Part shown: piece after piece, positions 33,714 through 42,087 of the stretch
Layout of the letters: each line of letters starts with the position of its first letter
Position numbering within the stretch: the stretch's first letter is position 1
DNA from: Phycisphaerae bacterium
Lineage (GTDB): Bacteria > Planctomycetota > Phycisphaerae > Phycisphaerales > Phycisphaeraceae
Assembly: GCA_030432595.1 (NCBI GenBank)
Contig: JAUIGU010000004.1
Span: 1 to 64,000, forward strand
DNA length: 64,000 nucleotides
Direction: 5' to 3'
Made by a program: the position numbers and the translations under genes
Notes under the pieces: model-generated
Database searches by the model: none
What the model saw: only the letters and a program-made list of their open reading frames with translations
Told to the model about the DNA's origin: nothing

Positions 33714-34787
33714 TCCATCTCCGGCGGCCTGCCGCGGTGGCACGAGCGTCGCGTGGACGCCGACCGCGATCGGCGGGATCGAAGGGTCGGCCATACGGTG
33801 TCGCAGCCGCCCCAAAGCAAGCCGGCAAATTTCGGCAACATTCAAGTCCATCGTCGCCACCGAGTCGGTGAGGGGCGACGCGTGCAGGAGTACGTTGTCG
33901 CACGCGACGAACGCGAGGGCCTGCTGGCGGGTCGCATCGGCGTGGCGGAGTGACGCCTGGAGTTGAATCGCGTCTTGATCGCGAGCGGCGAACACGCCGT
34001 CCACGGCATCGTGGCCGAGTAACCATTCGTACGCTGCTTCAACCGTCGGAACGGTGTTGACTTTCCCCGGGTAGCCCCAGGCGGCCTGCGGATCAGTCGA
34101 GATCAGGAGCGTCTCGACTTCCATGCCACGCGCAAGGGCGAAGGACGTGAAGGCCGTGACGCGGTGACGGCAGACAACCCAGGACGGCGTCAGCGTGGCC
34201 GCCACCACCCGCTTGCAGCCACGGCCGGCCAGGTGTTGGGCGGCCAGGTGCCCGATGCCGAAGTTGTCCGGCATGACGTGATCGATCGGGATCTCGGGGA
34301 TGTGCGCCCCCATCCCCCAGACGACCGGCATCGATGCGGCCATCTGCTCAATGGTCTTGACCCACGTCGGCTGCTCGCTGGACTCCCCGGTCACGAGGAT
34401 GATCAGGCCGCCGACTTCGCGCGAATCAAGCATCCGGCAGGTGTCGCCCACCCGCGGCATCTCCTCGATCATGACGTCGATGTCGTGGCTACGGGCTCGG
34501 CCGATCAGCCCGGACACAAACGCACCGATCGCAGGAGCCGTCACCCAGGCGTTGTAGGTTTGACCAAGGGTGACCAGGCCGATCCGTTGAACCGGTGCCC
34601 GGCGACGACGCGCACGCGAAGCCCGAGCCTGCTGACGACTCCGCACGCGATCCGGCAACGCGTAGCCCAATTCTGCGACGGCCTTGAGCACGCGGGAGGC
34701 GGTTTCATCTTTCACCACGTCGGCGTCATTGAGAACGCGCGAAACGGTCGCCGTCGAAACCCCCGCCAACTTGGCGACTTTCTGCAT
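33693..34787 (-). CDS. LacI-family transcriptional regulator
   Basis: A 364-residue repressor/activator. It has an N-terminal helix-turn-helix with hinge (MQKVAKLAGVSTATVSRVLN, then DADVVKDETASRVLKAVAEL) and a periplasmic-binding-protein-like sensor domain (about 75-350; RIGLVTLGQTYNAWVTAPAIG, GVFAARDQDAIQLQ). The sensor would bind a sugar or sugar derivative. Position at the end of the secreted carbohydrate cluster makes that cluster the likely target. ATG 34787 opens the HTH directly; GTG 34793 has better spacing to GAGGG and is a real alternative, and the frame is open to 34835. Candidate operators lie at 24129 and 34886. Confidence 0.92.
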   Translation of the reverse strand: MQKVAKLAGVSTATVSRVLNDADVVKDETASRVLKAVAELGYALPDRVRSRQQARASRARRRRAPVQRIGLVTLGQTYNAWVTAPAIGAFVSGLIGRARSHDIDVMIEEMPRVGDTCRMLDSREVGGLIILVTGESSEQPTWVKTIEQMAASMPVVWGMGAHIPEIPIDHVMPDNFGIGHLAAQHLAGRGCKRVVAATLTPSWVVCRHRVTAFTSFALARGMEVETLLISTDPQAAWGYPGKVNTVPTVEAAYEWLLGHDAVDGVFAARDQDAIQLQASLRHADATRQQALAFVACDNVLLHASPLTDSVATMDLNVAEICRLALGRLRHRMADPSIPPIAVGVHATLVPPRQAAGDGSSQSAG

Positions 34788-35197
34788 CGACACCAACAGG
34801 CCCTCAAAAACCCATGCCGGGGGCACCGATTCCACAACCGACGCACTTCAAAGGGTAAGCCAAAATATCAGGTGCAGCCACGAGATTGTTACAAAAAATG
34901 TAACAAAATATTTGCAGGCAGGTCGTATGGTTGTCGGCGCGAGTGGCGAAACAGCAGTGAATTCAACAAAAGATATTGTTATTTATGTATTTAATAAATC
35001 ATTAACGCGGTGATTGTGTCAGCATATACCCGAATGAGATGAAGAGAGACTTGAAACGCGTCCTCGTTGAGACGGCTCGTCTTGAAAATGTTGCAGCAAT
35101 ACCTACAATCGTTTCAACGCCATCACGGTCTCTCTGTGTCGATTCGATCAATCCGCCGGTGGTTTCAGTTTCTGACCGGCTTCCTCTGGATCTACGG
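34788..35197. other. AT-rich divergent intergenic region
   Basis: About 400 bp between the LacI gene (-) and the prepilin-like gene (+), markedly AT-rich with A/T runs (34890-35030). It contains the inverted repeat at 34886-34906. The reading frame across 35039-35197 is open into the prepilin gene but has no recognisable protein content. Confidence 0.45.
34886..34906. promoter_or_regulatory. Inverted repeat near lacI-type gene (candidate operator)
   Basis: TTGTTACA (34886-34893), five A, then TGTAACAA (34899-34906) form a perfect 8-bp inverted repeat. It sits about 100 bp upstream of the LacI-type gene. The half-sites are those of the 24129 palindrome but in the opposite arrangement. Autoregulation is plausible, not shown. 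Confidence 0.5.
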
Positions 35198-35986
35198 ATG
35201 CCCGCCATGCGACGCCACGCCTTCACCTTGATCGAACTTCTCGTGGTGATCTCGATCATCGCGCTGCTGATCGGCATCCTGCTGCCGGCGTTAAGCGCCG
35301 CGCGTCAAACCGCACGAACCGCGACATGCCTGGCCCGACAGAAACAGGTGGTCGTTTCGACCACGGCCTTCGCGACCGATGTGCCGGATTCGCGGCTGAT
35401 CCCGGCACGCCGCGACGACAACTTCACCAACGGCAACTACGTGCAGATCGCACTGAATTACGAGGCGTCGATCGCCGCCAATGATATCCCGGGCGTCGAG
35501 GCCTTCGAAGATTACGGGTTCCCGCAAGAGTACTGGGCCGACCCCGCCCGCGAGTTCGAGCCGTTTCTCGACAACACCTACGCGCAGATGATCATCGCCT
35601 ACCAGTACTTCGGCGGGATGGAGTTCTGGACGAACCTGCCGGGCACGCCCGACCGGCTTGAAGGCCGGCCCAGCCCCGTGACGTTGGATGAGATGTCCAG
35701 CGGCAAGGTCATCATCGCCGACGTCGTCGGAAAAGACACCGGGCAGTTCTGGGATGAGCTGGCCGCGCCGTGGATGGAAGACTCGCCCCCGCACGGCAAA
35801 ACAGCGGAGGGCGGGCCGGTCGGATCAAACCACGTTTACGGCGACGGCTCGGGCGGTTGGGTCCAGGCCGAAGACCTGCTCAACCTGAACTCGTGGGCGT
35901 CCACCCGCGAGCTCTACTACTACCAATCCGACCTCGACGGCTACACGCCGCCCGCCACGTCGTCCGGCGGCGGCGGCGGTTTCTGA
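35198..35986 (+). CDS. Prepilin-type N-terminal cleavage/methylation domain protein
   Basis: A 262-residue pseudopilin-like protein. It begins MPAMRRHA followed by [20 protein letters not shown], the type IV pilin/type II secretion signature. The prepilin peptidase would cut before Phe, with Ala instead of Gly at -1 as is common in planctomycetes. The C-terminal globular domain has [20 protein letters not shown], similar to the H-x-G-x-N-x-x-Y-x-D end of planctomycete and lentisphaeral proteins of this type. It ends in a Gly/Ser-rich tail. Starts: ATG 35198 or 35207; the longer frame from 35039 adds 53 residues without character. Such genes often sit beside LacI regulators in carbohydrate clusters. 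Confidence 0.85.
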   Translation: MPAMRRHAFTLIELLVVISIIALLIGILLPALSAARQTARTATCLARQKQVVVSTTAFATDVPDSRLIPARRDDNFTNGNYVQIALNYEASIAANDIPGVEAFEDYGFPQEYWADPAREFEPFLDNTYAQMIIAYQYFGGMEFWTNLPGTPDRLEGRPSPVTLDEMSSGKVIIADVVGKDTGQFWDELAAPWMEDSPPHGKTAEGGPVGSNHVYGDGSGGWVQAEDLLNLNSWASTRELYYYQSDLDGYTPPATSSGGGGGF

Positions 35987-36244
35987 CTCTCAATGCCAAC
36001 GCGGTTAAAGCCATGTCGCGACGCAATCGGTCGAGTAACAGTATTGATGGTTTCTCTGCGGCCTGAGAGGCAAGGAATCAAAGGTGATTCAACGCTGGCA
36101 CGCGAGCGCCTTCAACGATCCGACACGGCACTCTTGTTGCTGAGTGAACGCGGTGCCTTGGTGCTTTTCGAATGAGCCGCGCTTGACTGGCGTCAGTATC
36201 TTGTTGCGTGCTTTTGGATTGGTTCTACTGCGAGCTTGGTCGGC

Positions 36245-37456
36245 TTAGAACGAAGGTGTTGGTGCTTTGCCTTGTGGTGATGCCGTAGCGCGTCGCCGCA
36301 CCATCAGCACGATCATGCCGACGCCAATCGCCGCCGTGGTCGGCTCCGGAATGGTCGCCACGAAAAGGTCGAAGTCGGACAGCGTCCCCGGCGGGTAGGC
36401 GATGCCGGCAAAGGTCAACCCGTCGTCGGAGACCTCCCGCACGCTGACAAACGAAACGCCGGCGATCTCCTCGGCCAGCCCGGCCTGACCAAGAACGTCG
36501 GCGACGTCACGGAGCCCGCCGTCCGACGCAAAAACGAACCCGGCGTTCTCGAAACCGTTGTGGTCGAACATGCCGCCCACGATCACGCTCCCGTCGAAGG
36601 AAACCCCTTCGCTCCAACTCTCTTCGAATCCCGGGAGCAAGCCAAGCAATTCGATCCCGCCGTCTGCGGTCCATTTGGCGGCCTCAACATACGACGGGGT
36701 CGAGTTGTCCACGATTCCGATCACCGTGCTTCCATCGCCCGAGATATCGGCAATCTCGAGTCCGTCGATGACCGTGAGTTCTGGTTGGTGGGTGTCCAGG
36801 CCGGTCCAAACGTACCCGGTTTTGCCATTCGAAGCGTTGCCGACGGCGGTCGATCCGTCGTGCGATACGCCGACCACGCTCGGAGTATCGGTCGTGCCGT
36901 CCGGCAGTGGCATCGGACGGATGCCCGCATCCGCGGTCCAGTAGAAAGGCAGGTGGAGGGCGGTCGGCGGATCGACCTCAAAGAGCGCCACGCCGACCAC
37001 GGTGCTGCCGTCAAAGGAGGCCGCCGCGCCGTGGCTGCTCAGCGTGCCCGACAGGCCGTCCAGCACCGCGAAGCCTTCCGACGCGGACCAGCGCGCCGCT
37101 TCGTTCTGCCCGACCCCGCTGCCGGGCAATTGCCCCATCACGTGTCGGCCATCGCCCGAGAGCGGGTTACGCCCGGATCGCGAAAACGAGGACGAAGGGT
37201 TCCCGCCGAACTCGGTCAGCGCGGTAAACCCATCCGCCGCGGTCCAAAGACCGAGGGCGTCGTCGCTTTCGCGCGTCGTCAAAACCGTCGAGCCATCGGC
37301 CGAGAGTCCCAGCGGCTCACCCAGCGCGTCGAGCCAAAGAAAGGCGGGCGTCTGGGCGTGCGTTCCGGCGCTTAGGGCAACAGACACCAAGAGTCCGACG
37401 CCCGCCGAGCCACACGCGGAGAACGAACCGCCAACAACTGTCCCGAAACGTCGCAT
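36245..37456 (-). CDS. HAF-repeat PEP-CTERM exported protein
   Basis: A 403-residue secreted protein. A signal peptide (about 1-35; LLVSVALSAGTHAQ) is followed by HAF-type repeats, each about 45-55 residues with the core gvSxDGStvvG (GLSADGSTVL, PLSGDGRHVMG, AASFDGSTVVG, GVSHDGSTAVG, DISGDGSTVIG, GVSFDGSVIVGG, EVSDDGLTFAG). These probably form a propeller. The tail is IPEPTTAAIGVGMIVLMVRR plus RAT, a sorting signal. ATG 37456 is preceded by GAGGAGAATGAG. Function unknown. Confidence 0.87.
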   Translation of the reverse strand: MRRFGTVVGGSFSACGSAGVGLLVSVALSAGTHAQTPAFLWLDALGEPLGLSADGSTVLTTRESDDALGLWTAADGFTALTEFGGNPSSSFSRSGRNPLSGDGRHVMGQLPGSGVGQNEAARWSASEGFAVLDGLSGTLSSHGAAASFDGSTVVGVALFEVDPPTALHLPFYWTADAGIRPMPLPDGTTDTPSVVGVSHDGSTAVGNASNGKTGYVWTGLDTHQPELTVIDGLEIADISGDGSTVIGIVDNSTPSYVEAAKWTADGGIELLGLLPGFEESWSEGVSFDGSVIVGGMFDHNGFENAGFVFASDGGLRDVADVLGQAGLAEEIAGVSFVSVREVSDDGLTFAGIAYPPGTLSDFDLFVATIPEPTTAAIGVGMIVLMVRRRATASPQGKAPTPSF

Positions 37457-37540
37457 CTCATTCTCCTCGAAAAATAATCCTCGGCACGCGCTCGTAGGCG
37501 CTGAATCAATACTCCGCGTTGCAAACGCGGTCGCTCACGT

Positions 37541-38968
37541 TCACTCTTCGCCGAGGTTAATCGCCGGCGGGGTGTCTTCTACGACTTCGACGTTGGGGTC
37601 GTCACCTTCGGGTTTGTTGTTGGTGTCATTCTCAGGGCGCGGGATCAGCAGGCCGGCCGCGGTCCGGGGTGGGAGGCGTTCTTCGTACTGGTATTCCGGC
37701 TCGTAGGGGATGGGGACCTGTCCGCGGTAGCGTGGGTAGAGCTGGCGGTCGTGGCCGATGTCGGTGCCGGTGGTGCGCACGCGTCGGCGGATGTGGCCGC
37801 CGACGGTTTTGTCGATCAGGCCGCGGCCGACGGTGTTTTTGTCGACCAGCCCGCGGTGCAGCAGCCCGCCCGGTTCGCGCAGCAGCGGGTCCCAGAAGAC
37901 GAACGCGGTGGGGCCGATGTACGCGAAGCTGTCCTCGCGCGCGACGCGGGCCACACCAAACTGGAACGGCTCGGCGTCGCGGAACTGCGGGTAGATGCCG
38001 GTGCGGCCCTGCCGGTCGATGTAGCCGTACAGGCCTTGGTGCCGGATCATCGCCAGGCGGGTGTCGAAGTCGTCGGCGTCGTCGAACTGCGGCGTGACTT
38101 CCCAGTCGCCGGCCCGGTTGAGGAAGCCCCACCCCTCGCCGAGCACCTCCACGGAGGCGACGCCGTTGGTGAAGTCGCGGGCTCGGCTGAACCGCGGCTC
38201 GATCGTGACCGCGAAGCGGCGGTCGAAGTAGCCCCACTGCGACGCACCGTCGGGCCCCTCGACGCGGAAGGCGGCGGCGCCCTCGTTGAAGTCGCCCAGT
38301 TCGGTGACGGTGCCGGATTCGTCACGCCAGACCGTGTCGCCGCGTCGGTTGATGTAGCCCCACGCGCCGCCCTGGCCGTCTTCGTCGAAGAACTGCACGG
38401 CCGCGAGGCTGTCGTGGAACGAGCGCGCGACGGCGAAGCGCGGCGGGATCGACCAGTCGCCGGTCTTGTCGAGGAAGCCGACCTTGCCGTCGAGCATCGC
38501 CGCCGCGACCGACTCGCGGAAACGCAGCAGGCCCTCGAAGCGCGGCTCAATGGCGACACGGCCGCGCTGGTCGATCATGCCGTAGCGCCCACGCCGGCGG
38601 AAGACGGCGTGGTTGTCCTCGAAGCGATCGACCCAGTCGAACACCGGATCGATGTACCAGTCGCCGTCGCCACGGATGAACCCGGTTTTCCCGCCGAGCA
38701 TCGCGCGCGACAGGCCGTCGTAGCCGTAGTCCGTCCACTCGAACTCGGGCAGGGCGATGACGTAGCCGAACTGATCGGACAGGCCCCAGTGGTTGTTGAT
38801 GTTGATCGGCAACAACTCGCTGCGCGGGAGCGGGTCGCGGAAGAACAGGTTGCGGTACTCGGGCTCGCCGCGGTAGCCGTACCAGGTCGTTTCGCCGTGA
38901 GCCCGGGGTGAGGAAAAGGCACACAACAAAACGACAAGGACGCGGAAACCCGGAGCGAAACGATTCAT
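37541..38968 (-). CDS. WG-repeat exported protein
   Basis: A 475-residue protein with a signal peptide (MNRFAPGFRVLVVLLCAFSS, then PRAHGE). It then has eight or so WG repeats from about residue 50 to 350, of the form W/YGyInrxGdxvixPxFdxaxxFxxGlaxv (YGMIDQRGRVAIEPRFEGLL; WGFLNRAGDWEVTPQFDDAD; YGYIDRQGRTGIYPQFRDAE). The last 110 residues are basic and then acidic, without known domains. WG repeats are of unknown function, often in secreted or surface proteins. The start at 38968 is chosen for the signal peptide. A TACAAT lies about 30 nt upstream on this strand (38997-38992) as a probable -10. Confidence 0.85.
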   Translation of the reverse strand: MNRFAPGFRVLVVLLCAFSSPRAHGETTWYGYRGEPEYRNLFFRDPLPRSELLPININNHWGLSDQFGYVIALPEFEWTDYGYDGLSRAMLGGKTGFIRGDGDWYIDPVFDWVDRFEDNHAVFRRRGRYGMIDQRGRVAIEPRFEGLLRFRESVAAAMLDGKVGFLDKTGDWSIPPRFAVARSFHDSLAAVQFFDEDGQGGAWGYINRRGDTVWRDESGTVTELGDFNEGAAAFRVEGPDGASQWGYFDRRFAVTIEPRFSRARDFTNGVASVEVLGEGWGFLNRAGDWEVTPQFDDADDFDTRLAMIRHQGLYGYIDRQGRTGIYPQFRDAEPFQFGVARVAREDSFAYIGPTAFVFWDPLLREPGGLLHRGLVDKNTVGRGLIDKTVGGHIRRRVRTTGTDIGHDRQLYPRYRGQVPIPYEPEYQYEERLPPRTAAGLLIPRPENDTNNKPEGDDPNVEVVEDTPPAINLGEE

Positions 38969-39072
38969 GAGTTGGCTCGGTCGAACGGTGGCCCGGGGCA
39001 TTGTATCCCGGTTGGCTTCAACTCCGAGCAGGCCGTGAGGAGAGGTGTCGTGACGCCGCGGAGCCGACGTGC

Positions 39073-39078
39073 GATGAT
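39073..39078 (+). promoter_or_regulatory. -10-like hexamer of arfB (leaderless pattern, weak)
   Basis: GATGAT ends 6 nt before GTG 39085. It is weaker than the others (no first T), but it has the same spacing and no Shine-Dalgarno follows. Confidence 0.35.
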
Positions 39079-39084
39079 GCGGCG

Positions 39085-39552
39085 GTGTGCCCCGTGCCCC
39101 CCGAACCCGAAACGCCCGACGAACAGCGCGACCTGCTGCTGCCCGGCGGCCGGTCGGTCCCGCGTGCGCTGCTGACCTTCACCGCGTCGCGCAGCGGCGG
39201 CCCGGGCGGGCAGAACGTCAACAAGGTCAACTCCAAAGTTACGCTCACCGTCGCACTGGACGACCTGGCGGAACACCTCCCGGCCGACGCGCTGCGGCGG
39301 CTCCCGGCGTTGGCGGGCCAGCGTCTGGCGGGGGACCGGCTCGTCATCGCCGCGTCGGACTCGCGCAGCCAGTTGACCAACCGGCGGGCGTGCGTGTCGC
39401 GGCTGCGCGACCTGCTGGTGGCGGCGCTGCACCGGCCGCGCGTCCGCCGGCCGACCAAGCCCTCGGCGGGTTCGATCCAGCGCCGCCTCGACGCCAAGAA
39501 GCGGCGCGGCCAAACCAAGCGGCTGCGCCGCGGGCCGCGCGACGAGTCGTGA
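39085..39552 (+). CDS. arfB: Peptidyl-tRNA hydrolase ArfB-type ribosome rescue factor
   Basis: A 155-residue member of the release-factor domain family. It carries the peptidyl-tRNA hydrolysis motif in SRSGGPGGQNVNKVNSKVTL (about residues 37-56; GGQ is catalytic) and has a basic C-terminal tail (IQRRLDAKKRRGQTKRLRRG) that would enter the empty mRNA channel of stalled ribosomes. It lacks the stop-codon recognition domain of RF1/RF2, so rescue of stalled ribosomes is the likely role. GTG 39085 is preferred for its -10 spacing; GTG 39094 and a longer ATG at 39001 are possible. The Nudix gene follows closely. Confidence 0.88.
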   Translation: MCPVPPEPETPDEQRDLLLPGGRSVPRALLTFTASRSGGPGGQNVNKVNSKVTLTVALDDLAEHLPADALRRLPALAGQRLAGDRLVIAASDSRSQLTNRRACVSRLRDLLVAALHRPRVRRPTKPSAGSIQRRLDAKKRRGQTKRLRRGPRDES

Positions 39553-39587
39553 CCGAACCAAACGCACGCGCCGGCGCTTCGGCTCGT

Positions 39588-39593
39588 TACCAT
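39588..39593 (+). promoter_or_regulatory. -10 element of the Nudix gene (leaderless pattern)
   Basis: TACCAT ends exactly 6 nt before GTG 39600, with no Shine-Dalgarno between. Confidence 0.55.
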
Positions 39594-39599
39594 CGCCCC

Positions 39600-40121
39600 G
39601 TGCCCGACCCCGACCTGCCCTACACCATCGCGACCTTGTGCTACTTGTTCGACGCCGAGGGGCGCGTCCTGCTCCTGCACCGCCGCAAGCCGCCGAACCG
39701 GGACCTCTATTCGCCGATCGGCGGAAAGCTTGAAACTTCGCTCGGCGAGAGCCCGACCCAGTGTGCCGTCCGGGAAGTCTTCGAGGAGACCGGGCTGACC
39801 GTCGATGCGTCCGAGATGCACCTGACCGGCATCGTGTCCGAGGCGGGATATGAAGACGCGGGCCACTGGCTCATGTTCCTTTACGAGTTGGTCAAGCCGG
39901 TGGTGTTGACGCCGCGCGACTTCGACGAGGGCCGGCTCGAATGGCACGATCCGGACGAGATCGAACACCTGCCCATGCCCGCGACGGACCGCGACCACCT
40001 CTGGCCGCTGTTCTGGGAGCACCGCGGCGGGTTTTTCGCGGCCCACCTGGACTGCCGCGGCGGGCGGATCGTCCGCCACCTGGACCGGACGCTGCCGGCC
40101 GGCCCGGCGGCGGGGCGGTGA
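39600..40121 (+). CDS. Nudix hydrolase
   Basis: A 173-residue MutT-like pyrophosphohydrolase. The Nudix box reads GGKLETSLGESPTQCAVREV, then FEETGL, with a two-residue insert in the first loop compared with the usual GX5EX7REUXEEXGU. The acidic metal ligands in REVFEE are kept. The substrate is unknown; 8-oxo-dGTP-type nucleotides are common for this branch. The start is GTG 39600 because of the TACCAT-N6 spacing; GTG 39549, overlapping the arfB stop, would add 17 residues. Confidence 0.88.
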   Translation: MPDPDLPYTIATLCYLFDAEGRVLLLHRRKPPNRDLYSPIGGKLETSLGESPTQCAVREVFEETGLTVDASEMHLTGIVSEAGYEDAGHWLMFLYELVKPVVLTPRDFDEGRLEWHDPDEIEHLPMPATDRDHLWPLFWEHRGGFFAAHLDCRGGRIVRHLDRTLPAGPAAGR

Positions 40122-40311
40122 AGGTTCGGCTGATCGCCCGCTCATGCTCGGAGCGCCGATTGGACGATGCTGGCGATGGGGCCGCGCGGTCGATGAGATG
40201 GCGTCGGCATGATGGTGAGCCGCCGGTTGGCCCCGAGGGGCGTTGCCGCGTATCTTGCCCGGATTCCGCATTCCTCCACCGCCGACTGACCGAACGATTG
40301 AAAGGACCGCG

Positions 40312-40956
40312 ATGATCTGCTCCCCCCTGAACCTGTTCCGCCCCGCCGGGCGCTCCGCTTTGATGGTCCCGGCCCTGGCCGCCGTGCTGGGCGTCTTCGT
40401 CGGCTGCTCGGCCGACCGCCACACCTTCAACTCCACGCCCACCGCGCCCAAGAGCGTCAGCGTCACCTACGTCCAGACCGGCGAGACCGCCTGGGCCTAC
40501 GACATCCCCGTGGGCAAGCAGCTCACCCTGGAGTTCGACCGCGAGGGCCAGATCAACGGCTTCACCGCGCCCAAGACGCCCGCGACGTCGTTGAGCTGGT
40601 ACGTCACGACCATCGCGCAGGACGCCGACGCGGCCGGTCACCCCAGCCGGTACAAGTCCGAAGAAGCCGGCGAGGTCGCCCTGACCGGGCAGCCCAGCCA
40701 GATCAACGTCTCCATCCGCGAGCTGGGCATCGACGAGATCGAGGGCCCGCTCGACGCCACGCCCGTGCCCCCGCCGCCGCCCGTGGACGTGGAGCCGGCC
40801 ATGGATGCCGTCGAGGTCGAGCCCGCCGCCGATGCCATGGAAGACGCCGCGGACGCCGCGGACGACGCGATGGACGCGACCGAAGGCGCCATGGATGACG
40901 CCGCCGACCAAGCGGAAGATGCGGTCGAAGAAGCCACCGAGTCGATGGACAAATAA
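40312..40956 (+). CDS. Lipoprotein with acidic Ala/Asp-rich tail
   Basis: A 214-residue protein. The signal peptide ends in a lipobox-like VFVGC (lipidated Cys about residue 34), followed by SADRHTFNSTP. The middle region (about 45-150) is a compact beta-rich domain with SVTYVQTGETAWAYDIPVGK and LSWYVTTIAQD, not recognised. The C-terminal 60 residues are alanine, aspartate and glutamate repeats (ADAMEDAADAADDAMDATEG), probably an extended helix. ATG 40312 follows GAAAGGACCGCG; a TATCTT at 40251 gives a roughly 50-nt leader. Ends with a good terminator at 41005. Function unknown. Confidence 0.75.
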   Translation: MICSPLNLFRPAGRSALMVPALAAVLGVFVGCSADRHTFNSTPTAPKSVSVTYVQTGETAWAYDIPVGKQLTLEFDREGQINGFTAPKTPATSLSWYVTTIAQDADAAGHPSRYKSEEAGEVALTGQPSQINVSIRELGIDEIEGPLDATPVPPPPPVDVEPAMDAVEVEPAADAMEDAADAADDAMDATEGAMDDAADQAEDAVEEATESMDK

Positions 40957-41004
40957 CCTCGGCCGGGCGCGCCGCACGTACGGAACGACGAACCCAACCC
41001 CGCC

Positions 41005-41040
41005 GCCCGGCGTCTGAAAAGGCGCGCGGGCGTTTTCTTT
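41005..41040 (+). terminator. Intrinsic terminator after the lipoprotein gene
   Basis: GCCCGGCGTC (41005-41014) pairs with GGCGC-G-CGGGC (41021-41031, one bulged G) around a TGAAAA loop. It is followed by GTTTTCTTT. Confidence 0.8.
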
Positions 41041-41130
41041 GTTGTGAGCGCCGCGTGGCGTCCACCGACTCGGGAGCGTGAACGACCGGTGTCCGAACGC
41101 GTTGCCCTGAAACCGAATCGCAGGTGCGTC

Positions 41131-41943
41131 ATGGGATCATCGTTACAACCCTCGGAACGTCGATTCGCGTGGCGTGTTTACCGGCACCGCGCCGCTTTCT
41201 GCGTCGCAGCCGGGTTCGTGTCCGGCTTTGTGCTGGTGCCATCGTTGATGGCCCAGGACGATCCACCGCTTGTAGACCGTGCCGTCGCCGACCTCGATCC
41301 GCTCGCGACTTCCACCCGTTACCTCGACCCGGCCTACGCCAACAACCCCAACCGCGAACGCGTCACCCTGCTCCGGCCCGCCGACCCCGCCGCCGGCGTG
41401 GGCGCGGTCTACAACCTCGAAGGCCCGGGCTACCGCGCGACATTCAACCGGCCCGACTACCTCGTCCAGACCCAGTTCGGCCCCGCGCTCAACCACGCCG
41501 GGCTCCGCGACGGCGCTTACGTCGATGTCATCCCGCCCAACACCGTCTTCGACCTGACCCCGCCCCGACCGACGCAGCCGCTCGCGCCGCTCTCGCCCGA
41601 AGCGCAGCGCCTCGTCGTTGACACGCGCATCGGCGGCGACGCGCAGCCGTCGTTCTTCAGCCCCGTGCCCACGCTCACGCCGATGTCCTTCACCATTCCG
41701 GATGTCGGTGCCGACGGCCAGCCGGTGCAACTCCAGCCGTGGGTCACCGCCGAAGACCTCCGCCAGCCCAGCGGGCTCGACCCCGTCGCGTCGCCGGAAC
41801 TGACGCCGAACACGTCGGGGTTGACGCTGCCGAACGCGGCAACAGTGGTGCCGGAGGTTCCTGCCCAAGCACCGGTCGAAGATGCCAAAGCCATCAACGC
41901 GACCCGTTCAGATACACCGCCGGTCCCCACGGCAACAGACTGA
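41131..41943 (+). CDS. Exported proline-rich protein of unknown function
   Basis: A 270-residue protein. Residues 1-42 look like a signal peptide with a long basic start (SERRFAWRVYRHRAAFCVAA, then GFVSGFVLVPSLMAQ). The rest is rich in Pro, Asp and Ala (VIPPNTVFDLTPPRPTQPLA; QPSFFSPVPTLTPMSFTIPD) and probably extended. No domain is recognised. ATG 41131 is chosen for the signal; GTG 41044 and 41089 are in frame upstream. It may be surface-located, but nothing more can be said. Confidence 0.6.
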   Translation: MGSSLQPSERRFAWRVYRHRAAFCVAAGFVSGFVLVPSLMAQDDPPLVDRAVADLDPLATSTRYLDPAYANNPNRERVTLLRPADPAAGVGAVYNLEGPGYRATFNRPDYLVQTQFGPALNHAGLRDGAYVDVIPPNTVFDLTPPRPTQPLAPLSPEAQRLVVDTRIGGDAQPSFFSPVPTLTPMSFTIPDVGADGQPVQLQPWVTAEDLRQPSGLDPVASPELTPNTSGLTLPNAATVVPEVPAQAPVEDAKAINATRSDTPPVPTATD

Positions 41944-42006
41944 AAAACACTTCGGGATCGGGTGTGCCTTCATCTTAAGAGTGGGCGACTCAAGTGTCTC
42001 TTGAAG

Positions 42007-42027
42007 CCCACGGTCTTCGTCCGTGGG
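42007..42027. repeat. GCCCACGG-type hairpin repeat, copy 3
   Basis: CCCACGG and CCGTGGG form a 7-bp stem with loop TCTTCGT, preceded by GAAG as in the other copies. It lies between the convergent ends of the 41131 gene (+) and recX (-), where it could stop transcription from both sides. Confidence 0.6.
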
Positions 42028-42087
42028 TCACTCATTCCCGCAAGCGATGGACGTGCCTCAAACGGGGCTTGATCAACCCTTGTCCGG

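Noticed and set aside
35993-36175. 60-codon open frame after the prepilin-like gene
   Set aside because: No Shine-Dalgarno, no homologous features, composition like its AT-rich intergenic setting. The 258-bp gap 35987-36244 otherwise shows nothing.
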